Shown: positions 1 through 8,941 of the stretch, piece after piece
How positions within the stretch are numbered: the first letter of the stretch is position 1
Layout: each line of letters starts with the position of its first letter
Assembly: GCA_018475625.1 (NCBI GenBank)
Contig: JAAKEZ010000002.1
Span: forward strand, 124,001-188,000
Direction: 5' to 3'
Length of the DNA stretch: 64,000 bases
Origin: Candidatus Bathyarchaeota archaeon A05DMB-2
Lineage (GTDB): Archaea; Thermoproteota; Bathyarchaeia; Bathyarchaeales; Bathycorpusculaceae
Made by a program: the position numbers and the translations under genes
Notes under the pieces: generated by a model
What the model was told of the DNA's origin: nothing
The model's input: the letters and a program-made list of their open reading frames with translations, nothing else
Database searches by the model: none

Positions 1-28
1 AAAACTCTTCTTCAAAATTTAGCCAGAA

Positions 29-622
29 TCAACATTCAACCCGCGTTTTTTTACCTCTTTTTTGAGGAACAATCGCAATTTTCGCGTTGCCAAACACCTT
101 AGTTAATTCTTTGCCTTCAAAAAAGCGGTCCAAGAAAACCGCCAGAGCCGCGCATTCCGAGTGGGGCTGATTTCCGACTGCCACGTTGAAGTCTGAAACC
201 TCTTCGGAATAGAATTCTTTTGGGACTTTTTGGCTTCCCACAAGGATCAGAATGTCTTTTTTCAGACTTCGGATTCTTTTCAGTGCATCGCTTGCCTGCA
301 GGTTTTCTCCGTAAGCCGTCAAGTGGACAACTATGCCCCCTTGGATTTTCCAGTCTTTCACGGCGGTTTTCCAAGGCTTCCCCATTTCGAACAGGAATTC
401 TCCACCCCAGTTTCGGTTCACCTTCTCAACGGTTTCTTTTATTTTCTGGTCCACCGTGTCTGAGAGTATGAACCCAGAGGCGCCAAGTGCTCTGGCTGTG
501 AGAGCAACATGAGTGGTGAGCCGCACATCTCGTTGAGGTCTGTGTCCCCACCTTAAAACGACGATTTTCCGCGTGCTCGCTATCCCTTTACTGGTTTTTG
601 CGGCTGGTTCTGAATTTTCCAT
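29..622 (-). CDS. trm56: tRNA (cytidine(56)-2'-O)-methyltransferase, aTrm56
   Basis: Archaeal SPOUT methyltransferase that 2'-O-methylates C56 in the tRNA T-loop using S-adenosylmethionine. The protein has the family's N-terminal block LRWGHRPQRDVR followed by TTHVALTARALGA, and the C-terminal SAM-binding knot signature VGNQPHSECAALAVFLDR. I start it at the ATG at 622, giving 197 aa; the frame stays open to 676, but the extra 18 residues lie inside hflX and precede the conserved region. It overlaps the 3' end of hflX by about 35 nt on the same strand, so the two are probably cotranscribed and translationally coupled. The basic C-terminal tail ends just inside the left edge of the window. Confidence 0.93.
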   Translation of the reverse strand: MENSEPAAKTSKGIASTRKIVVLRWGHRPQRDVRLTTHVALTARALGASGFILSDTVDQKIKETVEKVNRNWGGEFLFEMGKPWKTAVKDWKIQGGIVVHLTAYGENLQASDALKRIRSLKKDILILVGSQKVPKEFYSEEVSDFNVAVGNQPHSECAALAVFLDRFFEGKELTKVFGNAKIAIVPQKRGKKTRVEC

Positions 623-1844
623 CGAGTTCCTCAACTCTTTTTCTGACTTTTTCGGCGAACCAAGGTGTTGAATCAAAAATCACCTGCACCGAGTTATCGC
701 TGTAGTCTGCTTTCTGCACGTCTGCTCTTTCATGAATCCAAGACATGAACGGCATGGTCTGATTGGTCAGAGGAACTGTGAACGATGCTTGAACGTAATC
801 TTCGAGGTTTTTCAGCACCGCTTGCTTCAACGACTCCAAGTTTGTATGGCGCAGAGCTGACAGGAGAACAGGGTTCTTGATTTTGGTTTTCAGGATTTCA
901 AGTTTTTGTTCCAGTTCTGCGTCGGTTAGAAGGTCAATCTTGTTCAGCGCTGTGACGACGGGGATTCCTGATGCGCCTATGCGTTCTATGGTTTCTAGGC
1001 AGATGCTGTTTTTGCGTTCAATCATTTCTAAGGGTTCGCTGACGTCGAGAACTAGGATTATCAGGTCGGAGTATATGGTTTCTTCAAGTGTTGACTGGAA
1101 AGCCTCTATCAACGTCAGGGGCAAGCGGTCTATGAAGCCGACGGTGTCGGTTAACAGGAATTTTCTCTTCGAGATTTCTATAAGCCGCGTCGTGGTTGAC
1201 AGCGTTGTAAATAGTGCGCCACTAACTTGCGATGTTTCAGTCGTTAACGCGTTAAACAGTGAACTTTTTCCAGCGCTTGTGTATCCTGCTAAAGAGACTG
1301 CGGAAAACCCCAGTTCTGTTCTTCTTTCGCGGTGCAAAAGCCGTTTTTCCCGTATCTTCGTGAGTTTCTTCTGGATGGTGTGCACTTGCCGTTTGACTGC
1401 TTCCTGATAAACATCTGCTTCGTAGGCGCCGAGTCCCATGAATCCAGGCTGTTCTTTCATTTTGGCTAAGCGTACTCTTTCTTTGGCGTGTGCAAGTTCA
1501 TACTTCATTGTGGCTAGCTGAATCTGGAGTTTGGCTTCGGTGGTTGTGGCTCGTCGGGTGAAGATTTCAAGTATGAGGTGGAAGCGGTCGATAGCTTCTA
1601 CTCCCGTGGCTTTCGCCAGATTGTAGGATTGGACTGGCTTCAAGGGATTGTCGAAGAGGATTTTTTCAGCGCCCGTCTCCTTTACGAGCGCGGTGAGTTC
1701 TTCTACTTTGCCCGCGCCTATTTGGTAGCGTGCGTCGGGTTCTCTGGTTTGCTCCAACTCTGCGACAATGGTGTATCCGGCGGCTTCTGCTAGTCTCCTG
1801 AGTTCCGGTAAACTTGATGCTTCCTGGTTTCGGCGTCTTTGCAC
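588..1844 (-). CDS. hflX: GTPase HflX
   Basis: Ribosome-associated GTPase of the Obg-HflX superfamily, known to bind the large subunit and rescue or split stalled ribosomes. The 418 aa protein has the HflX N-terminal domain (GAGKVEELTALV near residues 43-54), a coiled-coil linker (about 105-175), then the G domain: G1 GYTSAGKSS at about 187-195, G3 DTVGF near 233 and G4 NKID. The family normally has N in place of S in G1 (GYTNAGKS), a mild substitution. The start is GTG. The stop of the upstream MBF1 gene overlaps it as TAGTG, which implies translational coupling. It lies in the run MBF1-hflX-trm56, all linked to translation. Confidence 0.95.
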   Translation of the reverse strand: MQRRRNQEASSLPELRRLAEAAGYTIVAELEQTREPDARYQIGAGKVEELTALVKETGAEKILFDNPLKPVQSYNLAKATGVEAIDRFHLILEIFTRRATTTEAKLQIQLATMKYELAHAKERVRLAKMKEQPGFMGLGAYEADVYQEAVKRQVHTIQKKLTKIREKRLLHRERRTELGFSAVSLAGYTSAGKSSLFNALTTETSQVSGALFTTLSTTTRLIEISKRKFLLTDTVGFIDRLPLTLIEAFQSTLEETIYSDLIILVLDVSEPLEMIERKNSICLETIERIGASGIPVVTALNKIDLLTDAELEQKLEILKTKIKNPVLLSALRHTNLESLKQAVLKNLEDYVQASFTVPLTNQTMPFMSWIHERADVQKADYSDNSVQVIFDSTPWFAEKVRKRVEELDGKFRTSRKNQ

Positions 1845-2365
1845 TATGATTGCTTTCGTTCTGTCGGCTCCTCCCCGCCTTTCTTTTCAAGCTGCATCAG
1901 GTCGCCCAGTGTTAACTCGCGGTTCGGTGACTTGGGGATCTCGGTGACTTTTTCTTTTGTTATCGGAACAATAAGCTTGATTTTCAGTGCATGCTCAAGC
2001 TTGGCGACGAGTTGGTTGTTTGGCGTCATTTTTCCAGTCTCAAGTTTGCTTAGAACTGACACTTTTTCGTTGATTTTTTTGCCCAGTTCTTCGTGGGAAA
2101 GCCCGAGTTTTTCCCGTGCTTGCCTTATTTTGGAGTGGTAGCCCTCCACGACTTCTTGAGTTATTTCCACTTTGGCTGTCATGGGCTTCTTTTTTGGGAC
2201 AAACGGCGTAGGAGTTAGCTTCGGAGTCTCCCTGCTCGGAGCGGGCTCATCGTAGATGATTTTTCCATGCTTGGAGCATTCAACACATACTGTAAGCTTG
2301 GCGCCTTCAATTAATGCTTGGATTGGGCTGCCGTGGATTTTGCGGCCGCAAACTTCGCATCGCAA
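1844..2365 (-). CDS. Multiprotein-bridging factor 1 family protein (archaeal MBF1)
   Basis: Archaeal MBF1: an N-terminal zinc ribbon (CEVCG near residues 3-7 paired with CVEC) joined by a Pro/Lys-rich linker to a cro/C1-type helix-turn-helix (IRQAREKLGLSHEELGKKIN, then SKLETGKMTPN). In archaea MBF1 associates with the small ribosomal subunit. The frame is open to an ATG at 2437, but I choose the TTG at 2365: an AGGTGA Shine-Dalgarno lies 7 nt upstream, and family members begin right at the first CxxC. The resulting protein is 173 aa. Its stop overlaps the GTG of hflX by one base. Confidence 0.9.
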   Translation of the reverse strand: MRCEVCGRKIHGSPIQALIEGAKLTVCVECSKHGKIIYDEPAPSRETPKLTPTPFVPKKKPMTAKVEITQEVVEGYHSKIRQAREKLGLSHEELGKKINEKVSVLSKLETGKMTPNNQLVAKLEHALKIKLIVPITKEKVTEIPKSPNRELTLGDLMQLEKKGGEEPTERKQS

Positions 2366-2449
2366 TGCTTCTTCACCTAAATTGTTTTTATTACAAGGGT
2401 CAGGTTTATAGTTGTCGAAATCAAAGAACGAAAACAAAGGTGAATGTGT

Positions 2450-2920
2450 GTGGAAACGGCTCTCCGTAGAATCAGAAGCGTGGCGGACTATCAGTTCGGC
2501 AAAGGCGTTGGCGCACTGCTTTTTCCGGAGAACGTGGAAATCTCGTATTCTAAGGCGACGGGCAGAATTCGCTACGTGCTTTTAGACGGCGAAAGGCTCG
2601 CTACTCTCCGTCCCACTGATGGCCTGCTTTCTTTAAGTCTAACCGCTGCCAAAACTATGACCGAGAAAGCGGCTTTTGCCCGGTGCTTTGTCACGGTTCA
2701 GAACGATGTCGCAGAGTTTATCGCCAAGGGAGGCGACGTGTTCGCCGCACATGTTATCAGGGCGGATGAGGCGATACGCTCGAAAGACGAGGTAATAGTG
2801 GTTGATGAGAATAATCAGGTTTTAGCGGTCGGGCGCGCATTGTTGTCAGGTGCAGAGATGACGCAGTTCAAGATTGGCGTCGCCGTCAAGGTCAGGCACG
2901 GTTCTACAAGAGAAAGTTAA
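2450..2920 (+). CDS. PUA-domain protein of the TGT/ArcS C-terminal type
   Basis: About 156 aa that correspond to the C-terminal half of archaeal tRNA-guanine transglycosylase/archaeosine synthase: a linker (VADYQFGKGVGALLFP) followed by a PUA fold (FIAKGGDVFAAHVI, VVDENNQVLAVGRALLSG, VAVKVRHG). No catalytic transglycosylase domain is attached, so this is a stand-alone RNA-binding module. It probably supports archaeosine formation in tRNA, either as a split subunit or through another RNA target. The GTG at 2450 has a GGTGA motif 6 nt upstream and is preferred to the ATG at 2444, whose spacing would be too short. It is divergent from MBF1 and 44 nt upstream of NAC. Confidence 0.8.
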   Translation: METALRRIRSVADYQFGKGVGALLFPENVEISYSKATGRIRYVLLDGERLATLRPTDGLLSLSLTAAKTMTEKAAFARCFVTVQNDVAEFIAKGGDVFAAHVIRADEAIRSKDEVIVVDENNQVLAVGRALLSGAEMTQFKIGVAVKVRHGSTRES

Positions 2921-2964
2921 GTATATGAGGCTCTACTGCAGAATAGTTGGTGGAGCGATTTCCT

Positions 2965-3339
2965 ATGCACAGACGCATAAGTCCCCGAGAACAACGGCGC
3001 ATGATGCAGCGCATGGGCATGAACATGGACACTGTTCCAGAAGTTGAACAGGTCATCATAAAAACCAGCAGCAAAGACATAGTCGTGGAGCAGCCTGAGG
3101 TTGCGATTCTCGAAATGCAGGGACAAAAAATCTTCCAGGTCATCGGCGGACAAGTCACTGAGAAGGCTCCCGAGCGCAAAGCCGCCGCTACCACAGCCGC
3201 ACCAGTCGCGCCCAAAGTCTCTGAAGAAGACGTGCAGCTCGTGGCGGACCAGACGGGCAAAAGCTTAGATGAAGCTAGGAAAGCCTTAGAAGAGTGTGAA
3301 GGGGACTTGGCGAAAGCTATACTGCTTCTTCAGTCGTAG
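2965..3339 (+). CDS. nac: Nascent polypeptide-associated complex protein (archaeal NAC)
   Basis: Homodimeric ribosome-exit-tunnel chaperone that shields nascent chains. The 124 aa protein shows the NAC beta-barrel (VEQVIIKTSSKDIVVEQPEV, then KIFQVIGGQ) at about residues 27-65, an Ala/Pro-rich linker, and a C-terminal UBA domain (EDVQLVADQTGKSLDEARKA) at about 83-124. I start at the ATG at 2965 because a GGTGGAG Shine-Dalgarno lies about 9 nt upstream; a TTG at 2947 is in frame but poorly placed. The basic N-terminus (MHRRISPREQRRMMQ) is the usual ribosome-binding segment. Confidence 0.95.
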   Translation: MHRRISPREQRRMMQRMGMNMDTVPEVEQVIIKTSSKDIVVEQPEVAILEMQGQKIFQVIGGQVTEKAPERKAAATTAAPVAPKVSEEDVQLVADQTGKSLDEARKALEECEGDLAKAILLLQS

Positions 3340-3368
3340 CCCTTGGCAACGGTTATTTCTATATATCA

Positions 3369-4319
3369 GTGGCTTCATTTAATTTGGCGGAGGCTCGGAG
3401 ACTGGTGCAGGATTCTGATGTCGCGGTAATCGGCCACTTCGCAATAGATTCAATTCGCCTGCCGAGCCGGTCTAGCCCATTCGTAGTTTTAGGTGGTTCA
3501 GTAACCTACGTTTCTTTAGTGACCAAACGCTTGGAAGGTTCAGCCGCCATCATTTCCAAAGTTGGAGGAGATTTCCCGGAAGCTTACATGTGGTGGCTAA
3601 GGGAAGAAGGCGTTGACCTTTCCAGCGTTGCCAGGCTCGTGGATGAGCAGACCACGCGTTTTGAGCTTGAGTACAGTAAAGACTTGACTAGCAGAACCCT
3701 CAGGTTGAAGAGCAAGGCGTCGCCGATTGAGGTGAACGACCTGCCGCAGGCGCTTCAAGCCAAAGCCATTCATGTCGCGCCCATCGCTGGCGAAGTCTCC
3801 TGCGAGGTGGTTGAGCACCTGAAGAAGCATACTGAGGTATTGTCGCTTGACCCTCAGGGTCTGTTGCGGAAGTTCGATGCAGCGGGAAAAGCCACATGCA
3901 GCCTCCCAGTTGACAAACACCTGTTGAGCCTCGTCAACATCTACAAATCTTCACAGGACGAAATATGCGCGCTCACGGGGTGCCACGACCTTAACGACGC
4001 CATAAAAATGGTTCATGATTTCGGGGTGAAAAACGTGATTGTAACTTTAGGCGTTAAAGGCGCTGTGCTTTCTGTAGAGCGGACTATTTACCAGATTCCC
4101 GCATGCAATTCTGCGGTGGTTGTTGATCCGACAGGTGCGGGAGACGTCTTCATAGGCGGCTTCTTAACCGAATACATACGCCAAAAAGACTCCTACTGGT
4201 GCGCCTGCGTGGGCTCCGCCGCTGCTTCGCTGGTTGTAGAGGGTATTGGACCGACGTTTTTCGGGAAAAAAGAAGAGATTTATCGCAGAGCACACTCTGT
4301 CTATGAAAAGGAAAATTAA
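3369..4319 (+). CDS. PfkB-family carbohydrate/nucleoside kinase
   Basis: Ribokinase-superfamily sugar kinase. The C-terminal PfkB signature VDPTGAGDVFIGGF (about residues 251-264) holds the catalytic Asp and anion hole, and the N-terminal substrate-binding glycine motif VLGGSVTYVSLV is present. The start is GTG at 3369, giving 316 aa, the normal family length. The substrate cannot be read from sequence; the N-terminal lid is shorter than in ribokinase, and sugar, nucleoside or phosphosugar substrates are all possible. It follows NAC by 29 nt. Confidence 0.85.
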   Translation: MASFNLAEARRLVQDSDVAVIGHFAIDSIRLPSRSSPFVVLGGSVTYVSLVTKRLEGSAAIISKVGGDFPEAYMWWLREEGVDLSSVARLVDEQTTRFELEYSKDLTSRTLRLKSKASPIEVNDLPQALQAKAIHVAPIAGEVSCEVVEHLKKHTEVLSLDPQGLLRKFDAAGKATCSLPVDKHLLSLVNIYKSSQDEICALTGCHDLNDAIKMVHDFGVKNVIVTLGVKGAVLSVERTIYQIPACNSAVVVDPTGAGDVFIGGFLTEYIRQKDSYWCACVGSAAASLVVEGIGPTFFGKKEEIYRRAHSVYEKEN

Positions 4320-4356
4320 GCAATAGCGCATATGTACTTCGAGAAGGCGTAAACCG

Positions 4357-4566
4357 TTGGGTCGGATAGAAAAAGGGGTCAAATGTAGCGTATCAGGTTG
4401 TAGCAGAGAAGCTGCCCGTTCAATCTCATCTGGGAAAGCCAAGTCTGCTGGGCTGAACGTTAACAGTAATGAGAAACGTGCTTACCTCTGCAGAGAGCAC
4501 TATAAGGAGTTCAAGAAGAAGACTAAGAAAGACAAAACCCTCGAGAAATGGCGTTACGGCGCTTAA
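4357..4566 (+). CDS. Small putative zinc-binding protein
   Basis: A 69 aa basic protein starting at a TTG. It has a CSVSGC pair near residues 10-15 and a CREHYKEFKKK segment near residues 45-55, an arrangement typical of small treble-clef or zinc-ribbon proteins. It sits 37 nt after the PfkB kinase and 14 nt before the threonyl-tRNA synthetase, so it is probably cotranscribed with thrS. I do not recognise a named family. High Lys content suggests RNA or ribosome binding, which is inference only. Confidence 0.65.
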   Translation: MGRIEKGVKCSVSGCSREAARSISSGKAKSAGLNVNSNEKRAYLCREHYKEFKKKTKKDKTLEKWRYGA

Positions 4567-4580
4567 AATGGTGAAAAAGC

Positions 4581-6458
4581 ATGCGAATACTACAATTACA
4601 TTCTAACTACATCGTTTACAAGCCTGTGGAGAAAGAAATAGACATAGCTGAAGAAGCGGAGAAGAAAGAAAACCGCGTTGAAGAAGTCGTGGTCCTCTTC
4701 GCAGCCATCGAGGAAGGCGACACCTCAGCATCAGCGCAGAAGGCAATCGATGACACGCGAGCTTTCCTTGGAAAACAGAAAGTTAACCGAATTCTGATTT
4801 ATCCCTTCGCGCACCTGAGTAGCAACCTGTCAAAGCCAAGCGAAGCGCTGAAACTGATACGGGAGATGGAAGCTTACGCGAAGACGAAGGGCATCGAGAC
4901 ATACCGTGCTCCATTTGGCTGGAACAAACAGTTTACCATCTCCATCAAGGCGCACCCGCTGGCTGAGCAGTCCCGATTTTACGCGCCGATGACAGCTGAA
5001 GCAGAAGCCAAGAAGGAAGAAGCGGTTTCGGAGGCTGTAAAAGCCGAGGAGAAATTGAAATCTCTCTGGCACATACTTCAGCCCGACGGAAAACTGGTGC
5101 CAATCGACGACTTCAGCTTTAAAGGGCATGGTAACCTTGAGAAATTTGCAAAGTACGAAATAGCGAAGGTGCGGGCGAGCCAGCAGATGCCGCCACATGT
5201 GCCTTTGATGAAGCGGCTTGAGATAGCTGACTACGAACAGGGAAGCGACCCAGGAAACATCCGCTGGTACCCGAAAGGTCGGCTGATTAAGTCTCTGCTG
5301 GAGCAATACGTGACCGCCCGGATGAATGCGTATGGCGCCATGGAAGTGGAAACCCCGATAATGTATGACTTCAACCACCCGAGCCTCGCGGATTACTTGA
5401 ACCGTTTCCCAGCGCGCCAGTACCTGTTGAAAAGTGAAGACAAAGAACTCTTCCTCAGGTTCGCCGCGTGTTTCGGGCAGTTCCTTATGATGCATGACGC
5501 CCAGTTCTCTTACAGGCAGATGCCGCTTAAACTCTACGAGTTGACACGGTACAGTTTCAGGCGCGAAAAAAGCGGCGAAGTCGTGGGCTTAAGGCGTCTG
5601 CGTGCGTTCACGATGCCTGACTGCCACGCCTTCTGCACCGACTTGGAACAGGCGAAAGAAGAATTCAAAACGCGCTTTAGCCTGTGCATAAGCGTCTTGA
5701 ATGACATCGGCTTATCCAAAGACGACTACGAATTAGCGATACGGTTCTCCAAGGATTTCTATGAAGAAAACAAAGCTTTCATTGCAGATTTGGCGCAAAT
5801 CTACGGCAAACCCATCCTGTCCGAGGTGTGGACGGAACGGTTCTTCTACTTCATCCTGAAGTGGGAAGCTAACTTCGTGGACAATCAGGACAAAGCAGCG
5901 GCGCTTTCAACCGACCAGATAGATGTGGAGAACGCGAAGAGGTATGAGATAACTTACGTTGACGAGAAAGGCGAAAAGCAGTACCCGCTGATTCTGCACT
6001 GCTCACCAAGCGGCGCCATCGAACGATGCGTTTACGCGCTTTTGGAGAAGGCATACAAGGAGCAGCAGAAAGGCGAATTGCCCATGCTTCCGCTATGGCT
6101 TTCCCCGACTCAGGTGCGGATAATTCCGATGTCCGACCAATTTATGGAAAAAGTTGAAGAAATAGCCAAGCAAATCGCGGAGCATTGCATACGCGTGGAC
6201 ATAGATGACCGCGTGTCCACTCTGCAGAAGCGCGTCAGAGAGGCGGAGACGGAATGGGTGCCCTACGTCGTCGTTGTGGGGCAGAGAGAACTGGAATCGG
6301 GAGTCCTCGCGGTTAGAGACAGGGAAAACCACGGCAAAGTGCAAAACATGACGTTAGAGGAGTTGATTGCGAAGATTGCAGGGAAAATCGAAGGTAAGCC
6401 TTTCAAACCGTTGCCTTTGCCACTTAACCTTTCCAAAAGACCACAGTTCTACGGCTGA
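4581..6458 (+). CDS. thrS: Threonyl-tRNA synthetase, archaeal type
   Basis: Class II aminoacyl-tRNA synthetase charging tRNA-Thr. The 625 aa protein begins with the archaea-specific editing domain related to D-aminoacyl-tRNA deacylase (ILQLHSNYIVYKPV, then LIYPFAHLSSNLS and TYRAPFGWNKQF, residues 1 to about 145), which removes mischarged serine. The catalytic core follows, with motif 2 around YSFRREKSGEVVGLRRLRAF and motif 3 at PSGAIERCVYALLEKA. The C-terminal anticodon-binding domain (about 515-625) contains VRIIPMSDQF and YVVVVGQRELE. Length and domain order are complete for the archaeal enzyme, so no separate editing protein is needed. Confidence 0.97.
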   Translation: MRILQLHSNYIVYKPVEKEIDIAEEAEKKENRVEEVVVLFAAIEEGDTSASAQKAIDDTRAFLGKQKVNRILIYPFAHLSSNLSKPSEALKLIREMEAYAKTKGIETYRAPFGWNKQFTISIKAHPLAEQSRFYAPMTAEAEAKKEEAVSEAVKAEEKLKSLWHILQPDGKLVPIDDFSFKGHGNLEKFAKYEIAKVRASQQMPPHVPLMKRLEIADYEQGSDPGNIRWYPKGRLIKSLLEQYVTARMNAYGAMEVETPIMYDFNHPSLADYLNRFPARQYLLKSEDKELFLRFAACFGQFLMMHDAQFSYRQMPLKLYELTRYSFRREKSGEVVGLRRLRAFTMPDCHAFCTDLEQAKEEFKTRFSLCISVLNDIGLSKDDYELAIRFSKDFYEENKAFIADLAQIYGKPILSEVWTERFFYFILKWEANFVDNQDKAAALSTDQIDVENAKRYEITYVDEKGEKQYPLILHCSPSGAIERCVYALLEKAYKEQQKGELPMLPLWLSPTQVRIIPMSDQFMEKVEEIAKQIAEHCIRVDIDDRVSTLQKRVREAETEWVPYVVVVGQRELESGVLAVRDRENHGKVQNMTLEELIAKIAGKIEGKPFKPLPLPLNLSKRPQFYG

Positions 6459-6479
6459 TACACGATTCCTATAGTTCAC

Positions 6480-6500
6480 TTCCAAAAAATATATCAAACC
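6480..6500 (+). promoter_or_regulatory. Likely TATA/BRE promoter of ilvE
   Basis: The A-rich stretch ending in AAAAAATATATCAAA lies about 45 nt upstream of the ilvE ATG, after the thrS stop. It fits an archaeal BRE plus TATA box and would give a short leader. Confidence 0.45.
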
Positions 6501-6538
6501 ATACCGCAATAAGAAGCCTCAACACCGAAGGGAAACCT

Positions 6539-7423
6539 ATGGAAAAAGAACTGCAGGTCTACATAGACGGTGTCTACTACCCCAAATCCCAGGCTAAACT
6601 CTCTGTTTACGACCACGGACTCTTATACGGCGACGGAGTGTTCGAGGGAATCCGCGCCTACAACGGCATGGTTTTCAAGCTTAAAGAGCACATTGACAGG
6701 CTTTACCGTTCAGCTCATGCTATAACTCTGCCCATACCTTTAACGAAAGAAGCCATGACGGAGGCAGTTCTTGAAACCTTGCGGAAGAACAAACTGAAAG
6801 ACGCCTACATCCGTCTGGTCGTGACCAGAGGCGTGGGCGACCTTGGACTGGACCCACGGAAATGCCCCAAACCATCCGTAATCATCATAACAGACACCAT
6901 CGTCCTGCATGACAGCAACGCCAAGGAAACGGGCATCACAACCCTGATTTCTTGGGTCAGAAGAAACCCCGTGGACACGACAACGCATGAGATAAAATCG
7001 CTAAACTATCTGAACAGCGTCTTAGCCAAGATAGAAGCAAACGCGAACGGCGCTGACGAAGCCATATGCCTCGACAAGAACGGCTTCATATCCGAGGGCG
7101 TAGGCGAAAACCTGTTCATCGTCAAAGATGGTAAACTCTTCACGCCTCCAAGCAGCACAGGCGCGTTGGCGGGAATCACAGCGCAAGTTGTCATAAAACT
7201 CGCCGCCGAATTGGGCTACACAGTTGAGGAAGCGAACATAACGCCCTTCCAACTGTTCACCGCCGACGAGGCGTTCTTAACGGGAACAGCCGCGGAAATC
7301 GTGCCCATCAGAGAAGTTAACAAGAGGCAAATAGGCAACGGACGCGCGGGTCCGGTGACGAAGAAACTGATGGCTGCTTTTAAGAAAGCAATCGAAGACC
7401 CGTCGCAGGGCACGAGAATCTAA
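6539..7423 (+). CDS. ilvE: Branched-chain amino acid aminotransferase
   Basis: Fold-type IV PLP enzyme that transaminates Val, Leu and Ile with 2-oxoglutarate. Recognisable features are the N-terminal block YDHGLLYGDGVFEGIRAY (about residues 24-41), the RLVVTRGVGDLGLDP segment, the PLP lysine K153 in EIKSLNYLNS, and the ISEGVGENLF and LTGTAAEIVPI phosphate/carboxylate-binding motifs. At 294 aa it is the usual length. It converges with the class I aminotransferase to its right, leaving only 7 nt between the stops. Confidence 0.95.
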   Translation: MEKELQVYIDGVYYPKSQAKLSVYDHGLLYGDGVFEGIRAYNGMVFKLKEHIDRLYRSAHAITLPIPLTKEAMTEAVLETLRKNKLKDAYIRLVVTRGVGDLGLDPRKCPKPSVIIITDTIVLHDSNAKETGITTLISWVRRNPVDTTTHEIKSLNYLNSVLAKIEANANGADEAICLDKNGFISEGVGENLFIVKDGKLFTPPSSTGALAGITAQVVIKLAAELGYTVEEANITPFQLFTADEAFLTGTAAEIVPIREVNKRQIGNGRAGPVTKKLMAAFKKAIEDPSQGTRI

Positions 7424-7430
7424 TCGTGGC

Positions 7431-8669
7431 TTATCCATAGCCAACGTGCTTAAGAGCTTCTCCCTTTTGTTTATTCTTCATAAACTGCTCTAAAGCGTTG
7501 AAGGCTGCATCCAATTCTTCTATAGGCGGCAGAAATACTATTCGGACGTGGCCCTTGCCGTAAACTGGGTCGAAACCGGAACCGTTGACGGTTAGAACGC
7601 CGGTTTCTCTGAGCAGTTCTAAGACGAAGGCCATGTCGGTTTTCCATCTTGAGCCTACTGCGTGGATTTTGGGGAAAATGTAGAATGCGCCTTCGGGTTT
7701 CGTGGTGCTTATGCCATCTATCTCGTTAAGCCGTTTCCAAGCGAAGTCTCTTCTCTGCTTCATCTTTTCGAGTATGCCGTTGACGAAGTCTTGCGGTCCG
7801 TTGAGCGCCGCTGTTGCGGCTATCTGCACGGGAGTATTGGCGCATATGCGTATCCGGCATTCCTTCTCAACCGCCTGTTTCAACTCATCGAGTTGTTTGC
7901 CTTCGCCTTTGAAGTACAGGTAGCCTAAACGCCAGCCTGTCATCTGGTAAACTTTTGAGAAGCCGTTTAACCCGACCACGGGCACGTCTTTGGACAGGCA
8001 AGCGGTGCTGACGAACTCTTTCTCGTAAGTTAATTGGTCGTAGATTTCGTCTGACAGAACCAGCAGGTCGTGTTCGCCTGCGATGTCAAGTATTTGCTGA
8101 ATCGTCTTTCTGTCGTAGACTGAGCCTGTGGGGTTGTTGGGATTGATGATCACGATGGCACGAGTTTTATCGGAGATTTTGCTCCGCAAATCATCGATGT
8201 TGGGTTGCCAATCTTCTTCTTCGATGGTTTCATAGGAGACGGGGGTGCCGTCAAAGAATCTGGTGTAAGAAATGTACGGCGGGTAAGTTGGTCCTGGGAA
8301 AAGAATCTCGTCGCCTTTCTGGACAAGAGCTGCGAGAAGCATCTGTATGCCCTCCGAAATGCCTTCTGTGACTATCACGTCCTCGGCTGCGATGTCCACG
8401 TTGTTGACTCTTTTTTCCTTCTTCGCTATGGCTTCCCTCAACTCAGTTCTTCCTTCGGAAGGAGAATAGTAATTATCGTCCTGTTCAACTGCCCTGCACA
8501 GGGCGTCTTTGACGTTTTGGGGGGTTTTGAAGTCAAACGCGGCTGGGTCGCCGATGTTTAGGTAGTAGATTTTCTTGCCGTCTTTCACGAGCTGCTCAGT
8601 GTGGGTTATCACGTCTCGTATGGCGTACTCGATTGTTTTCGCCCTCGAAGTTACCTTGACTCTCACCAT
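7431..8669 (-). CDS. Class I aminotransferase, probable alanine aminotransferase
   Basis: Fold-type I PLP aminotransferase of 412 aa, of the archaeal AlaT/AspC-like group. It shows IGDPAAFDFKTP at the N-terminus, YYSPSEGRTELREAI, the INPNNPTGSVYD cofactor motif, SDEIYDQLTYE, and the PLP lysine in GFSKVYQMTGWRLGY. The C-terminal arginine motif GHVRIVFLPP binds the substrate carboxylate. The likely reaction is alanine plus 2-oxoglutarate to pyruvate plus glutamate, but a broader range (aspartate or aromatic) cannot be excluded from sequence. Confidence 0.88.
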   Translation of the reverse strand: MVRVKVTSRAKTIEYAIRDVITHTEQLVKDGKKIYYLNIGDPAAFDFKTPQNVKDALCRAVEQDDNYYSPSEGRTELREAIAKKEKRVNNVDIAAEDVIVTEGISEGIQMLLAALVQKGDEILFPGPTYPPYISYTRFFDGTPVSYETIEEEDWQPNIDDLRSKISDKTRAIVIINPNNPTGSVYDRKTIQQILDIAGEHDLLVLSDEIYDQLTYEKEFVSTACLSKDVPVVGLNGFSKVYQMTGWRLGYLYFKGEGKQLDELKQAVEKECRIRICANTPVQIAATAALNGPQDFVNGILEKMKQRRDFAWKRLNEIDGISTTKPEGAFYIFPKIHAVGSRWKTDMAFVLELLRETGVLTVNGSGFDPVYGKGHVRIVFLPPIEELDAAFNALEQFMKNKQKGEALKHVGYG

Positions 8670-8901
8670 TTTTGAGCAGCCTGCAGAGGCAGATGTGGCT
8701 CTTCAAAAACATAAAGCTTCCTAACACCCATCGCGATGGCGCAACGCGTTAGAGGGCAAAAGCAAAAAATCATGTTGCGAGGAAGCTCTTTTTTCATGAG
8801 TGTGGAAACAACTTCTTTTTCTCAATTCCCCGATTTTGAACTCATAGGAGTTTAATCTTTCACAGGGCTTTATATTTCACTAAGCTTTTATCATCGTACT
8901 A

Positions 8902-8915
8902 CTCAATATATACTC
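8902..8915 (+). promoter_or_regulatory. Probable TATA box of the AOR gene
   Basis: CAATATATAC lies about 30 nt upstream of the ATG at 8942, with GGGTGA as a Shine-Dalgarno between them. A second candidate, TTTATATTTC, lies near 8869. The 272 nt gap upstream contains no credible gene. Confidence 0.4.
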
Positions 8916-8941
8916 CAAAAGTTAGAATTGGGTGAAAATGT

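Noticed and set aside
877-1407. 176-codon plus-strand frame opposite hflX
   Set aside because: Antisense to the conserved G domain of hflX, low-complexity Ser/Val-rich translation, no family signature.
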